This document shows, one piece after another, positions 18,186 to 26,409 of a stretch of DNA of 64,000 nucleotides (the stretch's first letter is position 1; every line of letters starts with the position of its first letter). Position numbers and translations under genes: made by a program. The stretch lies in NCBI GenBank assembly GCA_030372335.1, contig JAUDCW010000008.1, one strand, 5' to 3'. The notes beneath the pieces were generated by a model that did no database searches, was not told where the DNA came from, and saw nothing but the letters and a program-made list of their open reading frames with translations. Origin of the DNA: JALCOL01 sp022649665 (GTDB lineage: Bacteria; Bacillota; Bacilli; Lactobacillales; Enterococcaceae).

Positions 18186-19250
18186 TTACAATACGATCAA
18201 ATCACGCGGCGATTTAGTCAGGACGCGGTTTCCTTCCGGCGTCAAAAGAAGATCGTCTTCGATGCGGACGCCGCCGATCCCCGGCAGATAGATCCCGGGC
18301 TCGTCAGTGATCACATTGCCGACTTCATAAATTTCTTCTGAGCGCGGCGAAACGACCGGCCCTTCGTGGATCTCAAGCCCGATCCCGTGGCCTGTTCCGT
18401 GGCCGAAGTAATCACCGTAGCCTTGTTCAGTGATATAGTCGCGCGCAATGCTGTCGAGCTCATCGCTGCGCATTCCCGGGCGCGCGATCTCGCGGACGCG
18501 GCGGTTTGCTTCATAAACGATGTTGTAGATCTCGTGCAGCTGATCCGGCACTTCGCCGATCGCAAAGGTCCGTGTCATGTCGCTGACATATCCTTGATAA
18601 TAGCAGCCGAAGTCAAGCGTGATCAGATCGCCTTCTTCGATCACTTTTTCACTTGCGACGCCGTGCGGCAGCGCGCTGCGCTTGCCGCTGGCTAAGATCG
18701 TATCAAAAGACGTCCCAGTCGCGCCGAGCGAACGCATAAAGAAATCAAGCTGATTGGCAACTTCGATCTCGGTCAAGCCAGGCTGGATCGTTTCCAGCAC
18801 ATGCATAAAGCCCTTGTCAGCGATCTCGACAGCTTTTTCGATCAATTCGATCTCGGACTGGTCTTTGACTTGACGCAAGCCTTCGACCAGGCCGGAAGTC
18901 GGTACCAATTCGCTGGCAATCTTCGCTTCCAGTTCTGCATATTGCGCGAACGTGATATCGTTTTCTTCGATCGCAAGCGTTTTCCAGTGATATTTGTCGC
19001 ATAATTTTGCGGCTTCATCGAAGATCGGTCCGCGATTTTGAACGATCTCAAAATCCGGCACTTGTTTTTTCGCTTGTTCAGTATAGCGCGAATCAGTGAT
19101 GAAAAAAGCTTGGTCTTTTGCGATCACAGCGATCGCAGTCGTTCCGGTAAAACGCGTCAAGTAGCGAAGATTGTAGTGATTGGTGACTAAGTAAGCATCC
19201 AATTCTTCTTTTTCGAGCAAATGACGCAAACGGTCCATTCTGTTTTTCAT
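18186..19250 (-). CDS. pepP: M24 family Xaa-Pro aminopeptidase
   Basis: Cytoplasmic dimetal peptidase releasing N-terminal residues before proline. The 354-aa protein has an N-terminal creatinase-like domain and a C-terminal pita-bread fold with metal ligands in LDFGCYYQGYVSDMTRTF, HGTGHGIGLEIHEGP, TDEPGIYLPGIGGVRIEDD. GGAGGA lies 10 nt before the ATG. A -10 element TATAAT is seen at 19292-19287 on the minus strand, without a clear -35, so the operon pepP-efp-asp23-nusB probably starts here. Confidence 0.93.
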   Translation of the reverse strand: MKNRMDRLRHLLEKEELDAYLVTNHYNLRYLTRFTGTTAIAVIAKDQAFFITDSRYTEQAKKQVPDFEIVQNRGPIFDEAAKLCDKYHWKTLAIEENDITFAQYAELEAKIASELVPTSGLVEGLRQVKDQSEIELIEKAVEIADKGFMHVLETIQPGLTEIEVANQLDFFMRSLGATGTSFDTILASGKRSALPHGVASEKVIEEGDLITLDFGCYYQGYVSDMTRTFAIGEVPDQLHEIYNIVYEANRRVREIARPGMRSDELDSIARDYITEQGYGDYFGHGTGHGIGLEIHEGPVVSPRSEEIYEVGNVITDEPGIYLPGIGGVRIEDDLLLTPEGNRVLTKSPRDLIVL

Positions 19251-19316
19251 ATATAGCGATTCCTCCAGTCATTTTATTCGAATACGATTATACACGAGGC
19301 AGGCGGTGAATACACA

Positions 19317-19350
19317 AAAAAAGAACCGAAAAGAACGCTCTTTCCGATCC
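19317..19350 (-). terminator. Terminator after the universal stress protein gene
   Basis: On the minus strand CGGAAAGA pairs with TCTTTTCG (one G-T pair) around a 4-nt loop, followed by GTT C and seven T. Modest stem but a good T tract, placed 11 bp after the gene. Confidence 0.65.
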
Positions 19351-19360
19351 TTCTCTTCTT

Positions 19361-19813
19361 TTATCTTACCACTAATACGTTGCAATCGGCATGATTCACG
19401 ACATAGGTCGTCGTCGACCCGATCAATAAGCGCTCCATCGAGCCTTTCCCGGTAGCCCCCATAATAATCATGTCGACCGGAAGTCCGGTTTTTTTAGCGA
19501 AATGAACGATCACTTGCCGCGGATCGCCCTCAGTCACGAATTCTTTGATTGGCGGGATCCCGGTCAGATCAACTTGCTTTTCCATTTCGGCAAATCGGTT
19601 TTTGGCTTCCTTATTCATTTTTTCACTAACTTTTTTCCACACTTCGTCGTCCGCCGGAGCGTAATAAAATAATGTCGAAGGTTCTTGGACTGCCGTCATC
19701 AAATAAATCTGCGCATTATTCCGCTTCGCCGTTTCGACTGCTTCCTCAAACGCCTGCATCGCCTGTTTCGAATCGTCGACAGGCACTAAGATGTGCTGAT
19801 AAGATTTTTGCAT
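19361..19813 (-). CDS. Universal stress protein, UspA family
   Basis: Single-domain UspA protein of 150 aa, alpha/beta Rossmann-like. The N-terminus HILVPVDDSKQAMQAFEEA and the C-terminal nucleotide-binding signature GATGKGSMERLLIGST are present, so it belongs to the ATP-binding class. It stands alone with its own terminator. The physiological role of such proteins is stress survival; the trigger cannot be read from the sequence. Confidence 0.92.
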   Translation of the reverse strand: MQKSYQHILVPVDDSKQAMQAFEEAVETAKRNNAQIYLMTAVQEPSTLFYYAPADDEVWKKVSEKMNKEAKNRFAEMEKQVDLTGIPPIKEFVTEGDPRQVIVHFAKKTGLPVDMIIMGATGKGSMERLLIGSTTTYVVNHADCNVLVVR

Positions 19814-19883
19814 GAAACCGCCTCCTTTTTCCCAAGTATAACACTGAGAAAAAGAAGGCGCAAAGTTTTATACCTTAAGTGAT

Positions 19884-22643
19884 TTAAAAGAATTTTCGGA
19901 CGATCGCTTTTCTGGCTTCTTCGATCAAAATGATCGGGATCGGGATGCAGAACAAAAACTTCCAGCTGTCCCATTGGATCGTCGTCGTTCCGAAAGCATC
20001 TTGCAAAATCGGGATATACATCAAGCTGGCTAGCAGTGCGACTTCAAAGAGCACCGCAAAAATGACGCGCCGGTTGCTGAAGATCCCGATCTTGAATACC
20101 GACTGCCGATCCGTCCGGCAGTTGAAGACCGCACCGATCTGCGCGAAAATGATCGCGGCAAGCGTCATCGTGGTCGCCATTACATAGACATCGCCTGAAG
20201 AAGCCAGTGCGACATTCGGCCAGCCGTTCAGATAATTGACGAAGAAATAGGCGCCGATCGAAACGATGGAAGCCATCATGCCGTACCAGCCGAACGCTTT
20301 CCAGATCAGGCGTTTCGTCAACAGATGCTCGCCGCGCTTTCGCGGCGGACGATGCATCGTGCCGGCTTCGGTTTTTTCTGTTGCTAAACTCAGCGCCGGC
20401 AGCATATCGGTCCCCAAGTCGATCGACAAGATCTGCATTACCGTCAACGGCAGCGGGATCGCGCCTCTTGAGAACAAAAACAAGATCGACGGAACTGCTT
20501 CCGGCATGTTGCTGTTCAAAATGTAAAGCAGGAATTTGCGGATATTCGCGTAGACCGTCCGCCCTTCTTCGATCGCACGCACGATCGAAGCAAAGTTGTC
20601 ATCAGTCAAGATCATATCAGCCGCAGCCTTCGCAACATCGGTGCCGGCGATCCCCATCGCGACGCCGATATCAGCTTTTTTGAGTGCCGGTGCGTCATTC
20701 ACACCGTCGCCGGTCGATGCCACGATCTCGCCCAAGTCCTGCAGTTTGGAGACGATCCGGTATTTCTGTTCCGGCGCGACACGCGCAAAAATGACTTCGT
20801 ATTTCAAATTTTCCTCGAGCTCGTCATCGGTCATCGCACTCAGTTGGTCGCCGGTGATGATCCGGACATCGTCGCCTTTGACGACACCGATCTTGCGCGC
20901 CGTACTTTCTGCCGTCAGACCGTAGTCGCCGGTCACCATCACGATCCGGATACTGGCCGTGTGGCATTCCTGGATCGCTTCGACGACATTGTCGCGCGGT
21001 GGATCCTGACTAGCACTGATCCCGACAAAGCAAAGATCTTTCTCCGTCGCATCGATGCTGTATTCTTTTTCGCTTCCTGCAAGCGGCCGATAAGCAAATG
21101 CCAGCATCCGCAAACCGTCGCGCGCGTAGTTGTCATTTTGATGAAGAATCTTTTGCCGCATCTCCTCAGAAAGCGGCAGCTGTTTGCCGCCTTTTTCATA
21201 CGTCGTGCAGCAGCTCAAGACTTCATTGATCCCGCCTTTGGTGAACGCCACGCGGCCGGTATCCGCCTGATGGACAGTCGTCATCCGCTTCCGGTTGGAG
21301 TCGAACGGCAGCTCTTTGAGCCGCGGGTATTTCTTCGCTTCTTCTTCATAAGAAAAGCCTGCTTTCATCGCCAGAATCAAAATACTTCCTTCATCCGGGT
21401 TGCCTTGCAGTTCATAGCCATGATCGTCATGTTTGATCACGGAATCGTTATCGAGCGTGCCGATCCGCAGTAGACGCGCGAGCTCCGCTTCGCTTTTTAA
21501 ATCGATCGGCTGCTCCTGTTTCGTTACTTTGCCGTTTGGCAGGTAGCCCGTCCCCGAGACTTGGTACTCACCGTCCGGCAGCCAGACTTTTTCGATCGTC
21601 ATTTCGTTTTTCGTCAATGTTCCAGTTTTATCTGAACAGATGACAGTCGTCTCGCCGAGTGTTTCCACACTGTTCAAGTGTTTGACCAAGGCATTTCGCT
21701 TCGCCATATTTTGAACGGCCAAAGCAAGCGAAAGCGTGACTGTCGGCAAAAGACCCTCGGGAATAAAAGCAACGATCATCCCTAAAGCGAAAATAAATGA
21801 TTTTTGCCACGGATAATGCACGAAAAAGACCGCTGCAATGAAAAAGACGACGCCGATCAAAATCGCGATCCGCGACAATTGGCGTGTCAAGACGTCCAAT
21901 TCTTTTTCCAGCGGACTTTTATCTTCGCTGACATTGCTCGTCAAAGCTGCGATCCGGCCGAATTCTGTCTTCATGCCAGTCGTCAAGACTAAAAATGTTG
22001 CCGTACCGCTGACGACCGAAGTTCCTTCATATACTAAATTCTTTTCTGAAAAGCGCCCCGATTTCTTGATCTGCGCGGCCGTCATGATCCCGGCTTCTTT
22101 ATTATCGGTTGCCGATTCACCTGTCAAAGAAGACTGGTTGATTTGCAAACTGTCAGACGTCAAGAGCCGGCCGTCTGCCGGAATATTGTTCCCGCCCTTG
22201 ATCTGCACGATGTCTCCCGGAACGACCTCTTCGGAAACGATCACTTTCGCTTTGCCGTCGCGGATCACTTGGATCTTGTCGGGCAGCATTTTCTGCAATG
22301 CAGCAGTCGCGCGCTCCGCTTGATACTGCTGCCAGAAACTAAAAATACCGTTGATCACATTGACCAGCCAGATCGCGATCCCAAGTTCCATCATTCCCGC
22401 AAAAAAAGCGATGAACCCAGCGACCCAGAGCAAGAGCGCCATCAAACTAGTAAAATTTTTCAAAAATTTCTTGATCGTTGATTCTTGTTTCTCTGCTTCG
22501 ATCGCATTTTTGCCGTACTGCGACAAGCGCTTTTCAGCTTCTGATTGCGAAAGACCCGTCGCCGCAGTTTGAAATTGCTTCAGCAGCTCTTCGTCAGGAA
22601 TTGTCGCGTAGTTTGAAAATGACTTCTTTGAACGTTCCTCCAT
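19884..22643 (-). CDS. P-type cation-transporting ATPase (type II)
   Basis: About 919 aa, cation pump with ten predicted membrane helices. The N-domain cation-ATPase start (YATIPDEELLKQFQTAATGLSQSEAEKRL), actuator motif SLTGESATDN, phosphorylation site CSDKTGTLTKNEMT and hinge STGDGVNDAPALKKADIGVAMG are all intact. The fourth helix reads FIPEGLLPTVTL and resembles the Na+/K+-ATPase-like IIC group more than SERCA, so Na+, K+ or Ca2+ are all possible. An in-frame GTG precedes, but AGAGGTG is spaced 6 nt from the ATG at 22643. Confidence 0.9.
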   Translation of the reverse strand: MEERSKKSFSNYATIPDEELLKQFQTAATGLSQSEAEKRLSQYGKNAIEAEKQESTIKKFLKNFTSLMALLLWVAGFIAFFAGMMELGIAIWLVNVINGIFSFWQQYQAERATAALQKMLPDKIQVIRDGKAKVIVSEEVVPGDIVQIKGGNNIPADGRLLTSDSLQINQSSLTGESATDNKEAGIMTAAQIKKSGRFSEKNLVYEGTSVVSGTATFLVLTTGMKTEFGRIAALTSNVSEDKSPLEKELDVLTRQLSRIAILIGVVFFIAAVFFVHYPWQKSFIFALGMIVAFIPEGLLPTVTLSLALAVQNMAKRNALVKHLNSVETLGETTVICSDKTGTLTKNEMTIEKVWLPDGEYQVSGTGYLPNGKVTKQEQPIDLKSEAELARLLRIGTLDNDSVIKHDDHGYELQGNPDEGSILILAMKAGFSYEEEAKKYPRLKELPFDSNRKRMTTVHQADTGRVAFTKGGINEVLSCCTTYEKGGKQLPLSEEMRQKILHQNDNYARDGLRMLAFAYRPLAGSEKEYSIDATEKDLCFVGISASQDPPRDNVVEAIQECHTASIRIVMVTGDYGLTAESTARKIGVVKGDDVRIITGDQLSAMTDDELEENLKYEVIFARVAPEQKYRIVSKLQDLGEIVASTGDGVNDAPALKKADIGVAMGIAGTDVAKAAADMILTDDNFASIVRAIEEGRTVYANIRKFLLYILNSNMPEAVPSILFLFSRGAIPLPLTVMQILSIDLGTDMLPALSLATEKTEAGTMHRPPRKRGEHLLTKRLIWKAFGWYGMMASIVSIGAYFFVNYLNGWPNVALASSGDVYVMATTMTLAAIIFAQIGAVFNCRTDRQSVFKIGIFSNRRVIFAVLFEVALLASLMYIPILQDAFGTTTIQWDSWKFLFCIPIPIILIEEARKAIVRKFF

Positions 22644-22733
22644 GCCATTCACCTCTTCACCATTTTCTTATGAAATACCAAAAAAAGCAAAAATAAGATG
22701 CTCATCACTGAAATAGCGGGTGAGTGTAAGAAA

Positions 22734-23414
22734 CTAATTCGCTGACTTTCCAGCCGCAATGTTTTGGAAACCGGTATTCAGATCGTTGTTTTCCGTCTGC
22801 TCGAAATGGAGTGCACCGTCCGGCATGCCTTGGTTTTGCATCGAGACTAAAACGACCGGCTGATTGTTGTGGAAGCCGAAGAAATAGACATGCTTTCCGG
22901 TATATGGCGCCGTTGCGGCATCGGAGTATGCCGCGACGATGCTGTATTCAGCGGCGGACGTGCCGTTATCGGACCATTCAGCCGTCACGATTTGCCCGCC
23001 GACTGCGACCGGCTGCCGCTTTGTTTCCCCCAATACGCCGTCCGGCAGCTTCAGTCCGTAAAAATCAACGCTGTTGCCCGGCTGATACGACTGATAGCTT
23101 TGCCCCATCGCAGCGCTCCAATTGGTCATGAACGTTTGCAGTTCGGTTGATTTTTGCGCGTCCCAAATGGTCGTCGGTTTTTTAGCCGCACTTTCGCTTG
23201 CAGCCGCGGCAGACGAAGAGGATGCGGAAGCGGATTCAGATGAAAGAGACGTTTCGGCTGGTTTGCGGCTGCTGGTCTTTTTATTTTTTGTGGAGGTTAC
23301 GGTCGTTTTCACACTGGATTTGCTGTTTTTTTCGCTTTCATTTTTTCCATTCCCGCAGCCTGCTAAACTAAATAGACAAAGACAAATACCGAAGCCAATG
23401 AATGCTTTTTTCAT
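22734..23414 (-). CDS. DUF4767 domain lipoprotein
   Basis: Secreted lipoprotein of 226 aa. The signal peptide MKKAFIGFGICLCLFSLAGC ends in a clear LAGC lipobox, so the cysteine near residue 20 is lipidated. A Ser/Ala/Lys-rich linker (about 22-90) follows, then a folded DUF4767-type domain beginning at TIWDAQKSTELQTFMTNW with GQSYQSYQPGNSVDFYG. The role of the domain is unknown. Start at 23414 is fixed by AAGGGGCGG and the signal peptide; the open frame extends 70 codons upstream without support. Confidence 0.85.
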   Translation of the reverse strand: MKKAFIGFGICLCLFSLAGCGNGKNESEKNSKSSVKTTVTSTKNKKTSSRKPAETSLSSESASASSSSAAAASESAAKKPTTIWDAQKSTELQTFMTNWSAAMGQSYQSYQPGNSVDFYGLKLPDGVLGETKRQPVAVGGQIVTAEWSDNGTSAAEYSIVAAYSDAATAPYTGKHVYFFGFHNNQPVVLVSMQNQGMPDGALHFEQTENNDLNTGFQNIAAGKSAN

Positions 23415-23494
23415 TTGAACCGCCCCTTGTTTGTTTGATTTGTATAATTTAAGAGTAGCAAACAAACCGAAAGATGAAAAGGATTTCGGCAAAT

Positions 23495-23533
23495 AAAAAA
23501 AGCCGAAATCCTTATCGAATAAGGATTTCAGCT
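23495..23533 (-). terminator. Terminator after rpmA
   Basis: On the minus strand a 15-bp stem (AGCTGAAATCCTTAT with ATAAGGATTTCGGCT, one mismatch) has a 3-nt loop and six to seven T after it. A third complementary arm, GGATTTCGGC at 23481-23490 on the plus strand, could compete for the same bases. Confidence 0.88.
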
Positions 23534-23542
23534 TGTAGTTGT

Positions 23543-23836
23543 TTACGCTTCTTGTGCAGCTGGGTAAACAGAAACTTGCTTTTTGTCGCGGCCTTTGCGT
23601 TCGAAACGAACGACGCCTTCGCATTTCGCAAAAAGTGTATCGTCTCCGCCTTTGCCGACGTTGACGCCTGGGAAGATCCGTGTACCGCGTTGGCGATAAA
23701 GGATCGAGCCGCCTGTCACTAATTGACCGTCAGCAGCTTTCGCGCCCAAACGTTTGGATTCGGAATCACGGCCATTGGCTGTGGAACCGCCCCCTTTTTT
23801 ATGGGCGAACAATTGCAGATTCATTTGAAGCATCAT
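23543..23836 (-). CDS. rpmA: 50S ribosomal protein L27
   Basis: Large-subunit protein whose N-terminus reaches the peptidyl transferase centre. The 97-aa protein has the Firmicute N-terminal extension MMLQMNLQLFAHKKGGGST; cleavage after LQLF by Prp exposes the mature AHKKGGG end. RLGAKAADGQLVTGGSILYRQRGTR-type core is clear. The start is the first of two adjacent ATGs, 7 nt after GGAGGG. It is last in rplU-prp-rpmA. Confidence 0.97.
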   Translation of the reverse strand: MMLQMNLQLFAHKKGGGSTANGRDSESKRLGAKAADGQLVTGGSILYRQRGTRIFPGVNVGKGGDDTLFAKCEGVVRFERKGRDKKQVSVYPAAQEA

Positions 23837-23850
23837 GTGGTTTCCCTCCT

Positions 23851-24198
23851 CTACTTTTCGGTGATCGTTTGTAATGATACATACGTTTCATTCTCAGCTT
23901 GAACTGCTTGAAGACCCATTAACAGGTTTTCCAAAAGGATCTGTGCGATGTTCCACTGTTCCCGGTTGACCACCGGGTTGAGCAGATCAACGGACAAGTA
24001 GCCGCCGTTCTCCTGATCGATATCGACTTCCGGAGCAAAGCCCGCAAGTGCTTCGATACCATTGACCGCAGAGATCGATAAGGCAGAGACCGCAGAACAT
24101 ACGATGTCGCTGCCGTAAGGGCCGGCTTGTGCATGACCGGAAATTTCAAAATGAGTGATCTCACCGCGCGGATTGCGCGTGAAAATTCCCTTGATCAT
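23851..24198 (-). CDS. prp: Ribosomal-processing cysteine protease Prp
   Basis: Removes the N-terminal extension of L27, an essential step in Firmicutes. The 115-aa protein shows the catalytic pair as ISGHAQAGPYGSDIVCSAVSAL, the His near residue 22 and the Cys near residue 34. The position between rplU and rpmA and the LQLF extension on the neighbouring L27 agree with this role. Confidence 0.94.
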   Translation of the reverse strand: MIKGIFTRNPRGEITHFEISGHAQAGPYGSDIVCSAVSALSISAVNGIEALAGFAPEVDIDQENGGYLSVDLLNPVVNREQWNIAQILLENLLMGLQAVQAENETYVSLQTITEK

Positions 24199-24229
24199 CA
24201 GTTTATCCTTCTTTCTTTTCCTAGGACGC

Positions 24230-24538
24230 TTAAGCGTTGATCGCTTCGATGATTACTTTTGTATAAGGTTGGCGATGGCCTTGTTTGCGGTGGGAATGTT
24301 TTTTCGGTTTGTATTTGAAAGTAACGACTTTCTTTTGCTTGCCGTGTTTTTCAACTTTCCCTTCGACTGTTGCCCCCGCTACAAGCGGAGCGCCAACTTT
24401 CGTTGTTTCGCCGCCGACTAAGATCACTTCGTCAAAAGTTACTTTGTCTCCTGCATCGACATCCAATTTTTCAACATAAATTGCTTGGCCGACTTCAACT
24501 TTTACTTGTTTGCCGCCAGTTTTGATGATTGCATACAT
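24230..24538 (-). CDS. rplU: 50S ribosomal protein L21
   Basis: Large-subunit protein of 102 aa. MYAIIKTGGKQVKVEVGQ at the N-terminus and the basic C-terminus KPKKHSHRKQGHRQPYTKV are diagnostic. GGAGGTG precedes the ATG. A structured leader upstream (separate entry) probably allows feedback by L21. Confidence 0.97.
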   Translation of the reverse strand: MYAIIKTGGKQVKVEVGQAIYVEKLDVDAGDKVTFDEVILVGGETTKVGAPLVAGATVEGKVEKHGKQKKVVTFKYKPKKHSHRKQGHRQPYTKVIIEAINA

Positions 24539-24540
24539 CT

Positions 24541-24646
24541 ATCAAGCACCTCCTTTTTTAGACTTAGACTCGCCATGGCAAGCGGGAAAAAATTCCGCTT
24601 ATGACTTGCTCCGTGCGGTTGTAGCTGCGGTGCTCGCAATTACAAC
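24541..24646 (-). ncRNA. L21 leader (ribosomal protein autoregulatory leader)
   Basis: The roughly 105-nt 5' UTR of rplU can form hairpins: GTTGTAATTGCGAGCACCGC/ GCAGCTACAAC-type pairing near the 5' end and AGCGGAATTTTTTCCCGCTT closer to the gene. Its position and the paired GTTGTA/CTACAAC arms agree with the L21 leader element known in Firmicutes. Regulation by L21 binding is inferred from that family. Confidence 0.7.
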
Positions 24647-24652
24647 GTTACT

Positions 24653-24681
24653 AGTTTAACAAATTAATCGAGCGCCGTCAA
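24653..24681 (-). promoter_or_regulatory. Promoter of rplU-prp-rpmA
   Basis: Minus-strand TTGACG (24681-24676), a 17-bp spacer and TAAACT (24658-24653) form a strong sigma-A promoter; transcription would begin near 24646, at the leader. Confidence 0.85.
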
Positions 24682-24768
24682 TGCTTGGCTGCTTGGCATT
24701 TTTTGCTTTTTTAATCGATGGTTTATTAACATTTTAAAACATTTTCTCAAAAAAGTTCAGCGTTTACA

Positions 24769-24797
24769 TTGACAAGCACAGGAGTGCAGACTATATT
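24769..24797 (+). promoter_or_regulatory. Promoter of the riboswitch-controlled deaminase gene
   Basis: Perfect TTGACA (24769-24774), a 17-bp spacer and TATATT (24792-24797) lie about 20 bp before the purine aptamer and back to back with the rplU promoter. Confidence 0.85.
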
Positions 24798-24814
24798 ATA
24801 AATAACTAAACATT

Positions 24815-24925
24815 GCTCATATAAGTCTATTTGAATGGGATAGACGTTTCTACCAACTGCCGAACTAGTTGACTATGAGCTGCTTCTTTTTTGAGCAGCT
24901 TGCAGCTAGTCCGGCAGATTTTTTT
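24815..24925 (+). ncRNA. Guanine-class purine riboswitch with overlapping terminator (predicted ON switch)
   Basis: P1 is GCTCATA/TATGAGC (24815-24821 with 24874-24880). J1/2 is TATAA, P2 is a 7-bp GTCTATT/GATAGAC stem with loop TGAATGG, J2/3 reads GTTTCTACC exactly as in the B. subtilis xpt aptamer, P3 is CAACTG/TAGTTG with loop CCGAAC. The loop GG/CC kissing bases are kept. J3/1 is GACTATG, so the specificity base (24873) is C, the guanine/hypoxanthine class. A long terminator (24857-24917, then seven T) uses P3, J3/1 and P1 3' bases as its left arm, so ligand binding should prevent termination. Confidence 0.9.
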
Positions 24926-24970
24926 ATCGGCCGCCTATTTGCATGCACTCAAAAACAGGAGGAATCATCC

Positions 24971-26338
24971 ATGAAAACTTTGCTGATCAAAAACGCACAC
25001 ACGCTCATCACTTGTAATGACCAAGACGAAATGCTCCGCGGCGTCAATCTTTTGATCGAAGACGGCGTGATCCGCTACATCGGGACGGACGAAAAAGCGG
25101 CCGATGAAGTGATCGACGCGACCCACCACTTAGTCTATCCGGGACTTGTCAACACGCATCACCATTTATATCAAACATTCACCCGCAATTTGCCGCAAGT
25201 CCAAAACATGGAGCTTTTCGATTGGCTGAACACTTTGTATGAGATCTGGAAAAATCTTGATCAGAAAGTCGTGTACTATAGTTCAGTCACCGGTTTGGGT
25301 GAACTGCTGAAAAGCGGCTGCACGACTGCTTTCGATCATCACTATGTCTTTCCGAAAGGCGAAGAGAGCGGCCTCATCGAAGCGCAGTTCAAAGCAGCCG
25401 ACGACTTGGGGATCCGCCTCCACGCTTCCCGCGGCAGCATGAGCCTCAGCAAAAAAGACGGCGGTCTGCCGCCGGACAGCGTCGTTCAAGATGTCGATAC
25501 GATCTTGAAAGATTCCGAGCGGATCGTTGAACGCTTCCACGACCCGAGCCGCTACTCGCGCCGCCAGATCGTGCTCGCACCTTGTTCGCCTTTCAGCGTC
25601 ACGAGCGACTTGATGCGCGAAACGGCCAAATTGGCCCGCCAGCTCCACGTGCGGCTCCATACTCATTTGGCGGAGACGATCGATGAAGAAGATTTCGTTT
25701 TGGAAAACTTCGGCATGCGCCCGCTCGCTTATATGGAATCTTTGGGCTGGACCGGCAGTGACGTTTGGTACGCGCACGGGATCCACTTCAATCACGAAGA
25801 ATTGGAATATTTAGCGAAAACACAGACCGGCGTTGCCCATTGTCCGATCTCTAATATGAAGCTTTCTTCCGGGATCTGCCAGATCCCGGAAATGCTCAAA
25901 CTTGGCGTTCCGGTCGGGCTCGGAGTCGACGGCAGCGCAAGCAACGATGCCTCCAACTTGCTGGAAGATCTGCGCGTCGGTTTCCTTTTGCAGCGCCTGA
26001 GCGCCAGCAATGAAGCTCCGACCGGTTATGAATTTTTGAAGATGGCGACCCGCGGCAGCGCACGCCTCTTAGGACGCGACGACATCGGGAGCTTGGAAGT
26101 CGGGAAAGCCGGCGATTTGTTCATGATCGATACGCGCGACATTTCGCTCGTCGGCACGCTGCAAGATCCTGCTGCCCTTTTGGGGACCGTTGGTTTTGCC
26201 GGTACAGTCGATTATACGATCGTCGGCGGTGACGTCGTCGTCAAAGACAAACAACTGACCGGGATCGATGAAGAAAAATTCGTTGCAGATGCGAATCAGC
26301 TCCATCAGCAGTTTCTCGCTAAAAGTCGCGAAGACTGA
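24971..26338 (+). CDS. Amidohydrolase, 8-oxoguanine/guanine deaminase-like
   Basis: Metal-dependent purine-type deaminase of the AtzA/TrzN-like amidohydrolase branch, 455 aa. Metal ligands appear as GLVNTHHHLYQTFTRNLPQ (HxH), the HTHLAET histidine near residue 230, an AHGIHF histidine and the aspartate of GLGVDGSASNDASN. The pattern resembles enzymes annotated as 8-oxoguanine deaminase rather than the short CDA-fold GuaD. AGGAGGA lies 9 nt before the ATG. Control by a guanine-type riboswitch supports a purine substrate; whether guanine or 8-oxoguanine is preferred is not resolved by sequence. Confidence 0.85.
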   Translation: MKTLLIKNAHTLITCNDQDEMLRGVNLLIEDGVIRYIGTDEKAADEVIDATHHLVYPGLVNTHHHLYQTFTRNLPQVQNMELFDWLNTLYEIWKNLDQKVVYYSSVTGLGELLKSGCTTAFDHHYVFPKGEESGLIEAQFKAADDLGIRLHASRGSMSLSKKDGGLPPDSVVQDVDTILKDSERIVERFHDPSRYSRRQIVLAPCSPFSVTSDLMRETAKLARQLHVRLHTHLAETIDEEDFVLENFGMRPLAYMESLGWTGSDVWYAHGIHFNHEELEYLAKTQTGVAHCPISNMKLSSGICQIPEMLKLGVPVGLGVDGSASNDASNLLEDLRVGFLLQRLSASNEAPTGYEFLKMATRGSARLLGRDDIGSLEVGKAGDLFMIDTRDISLVGTLQDPAALLGTVGFAGTVDYTIVGGDVVVKDKQLTGIDEEKFVADANQLHQQFLAKSRED

Positions 26339-26409
26339 AAAAATCTCCCGCACAGCCGCCGCTTCGTGTAAAATGAACAGAGAACGAAACGGACAAAGGA
26401 GAATCCATT

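Noticed and set aside
24815..24880. 8-oxoguanine or 2'-deoxyguanosine riboswitch variant
   Set aside because: The gene context suggested it, but all pocket positions (J1/2, J2/3, J3/1) equal those of the standard guanine aptamer, so I kept guanine class and left the ligand question to a finding.
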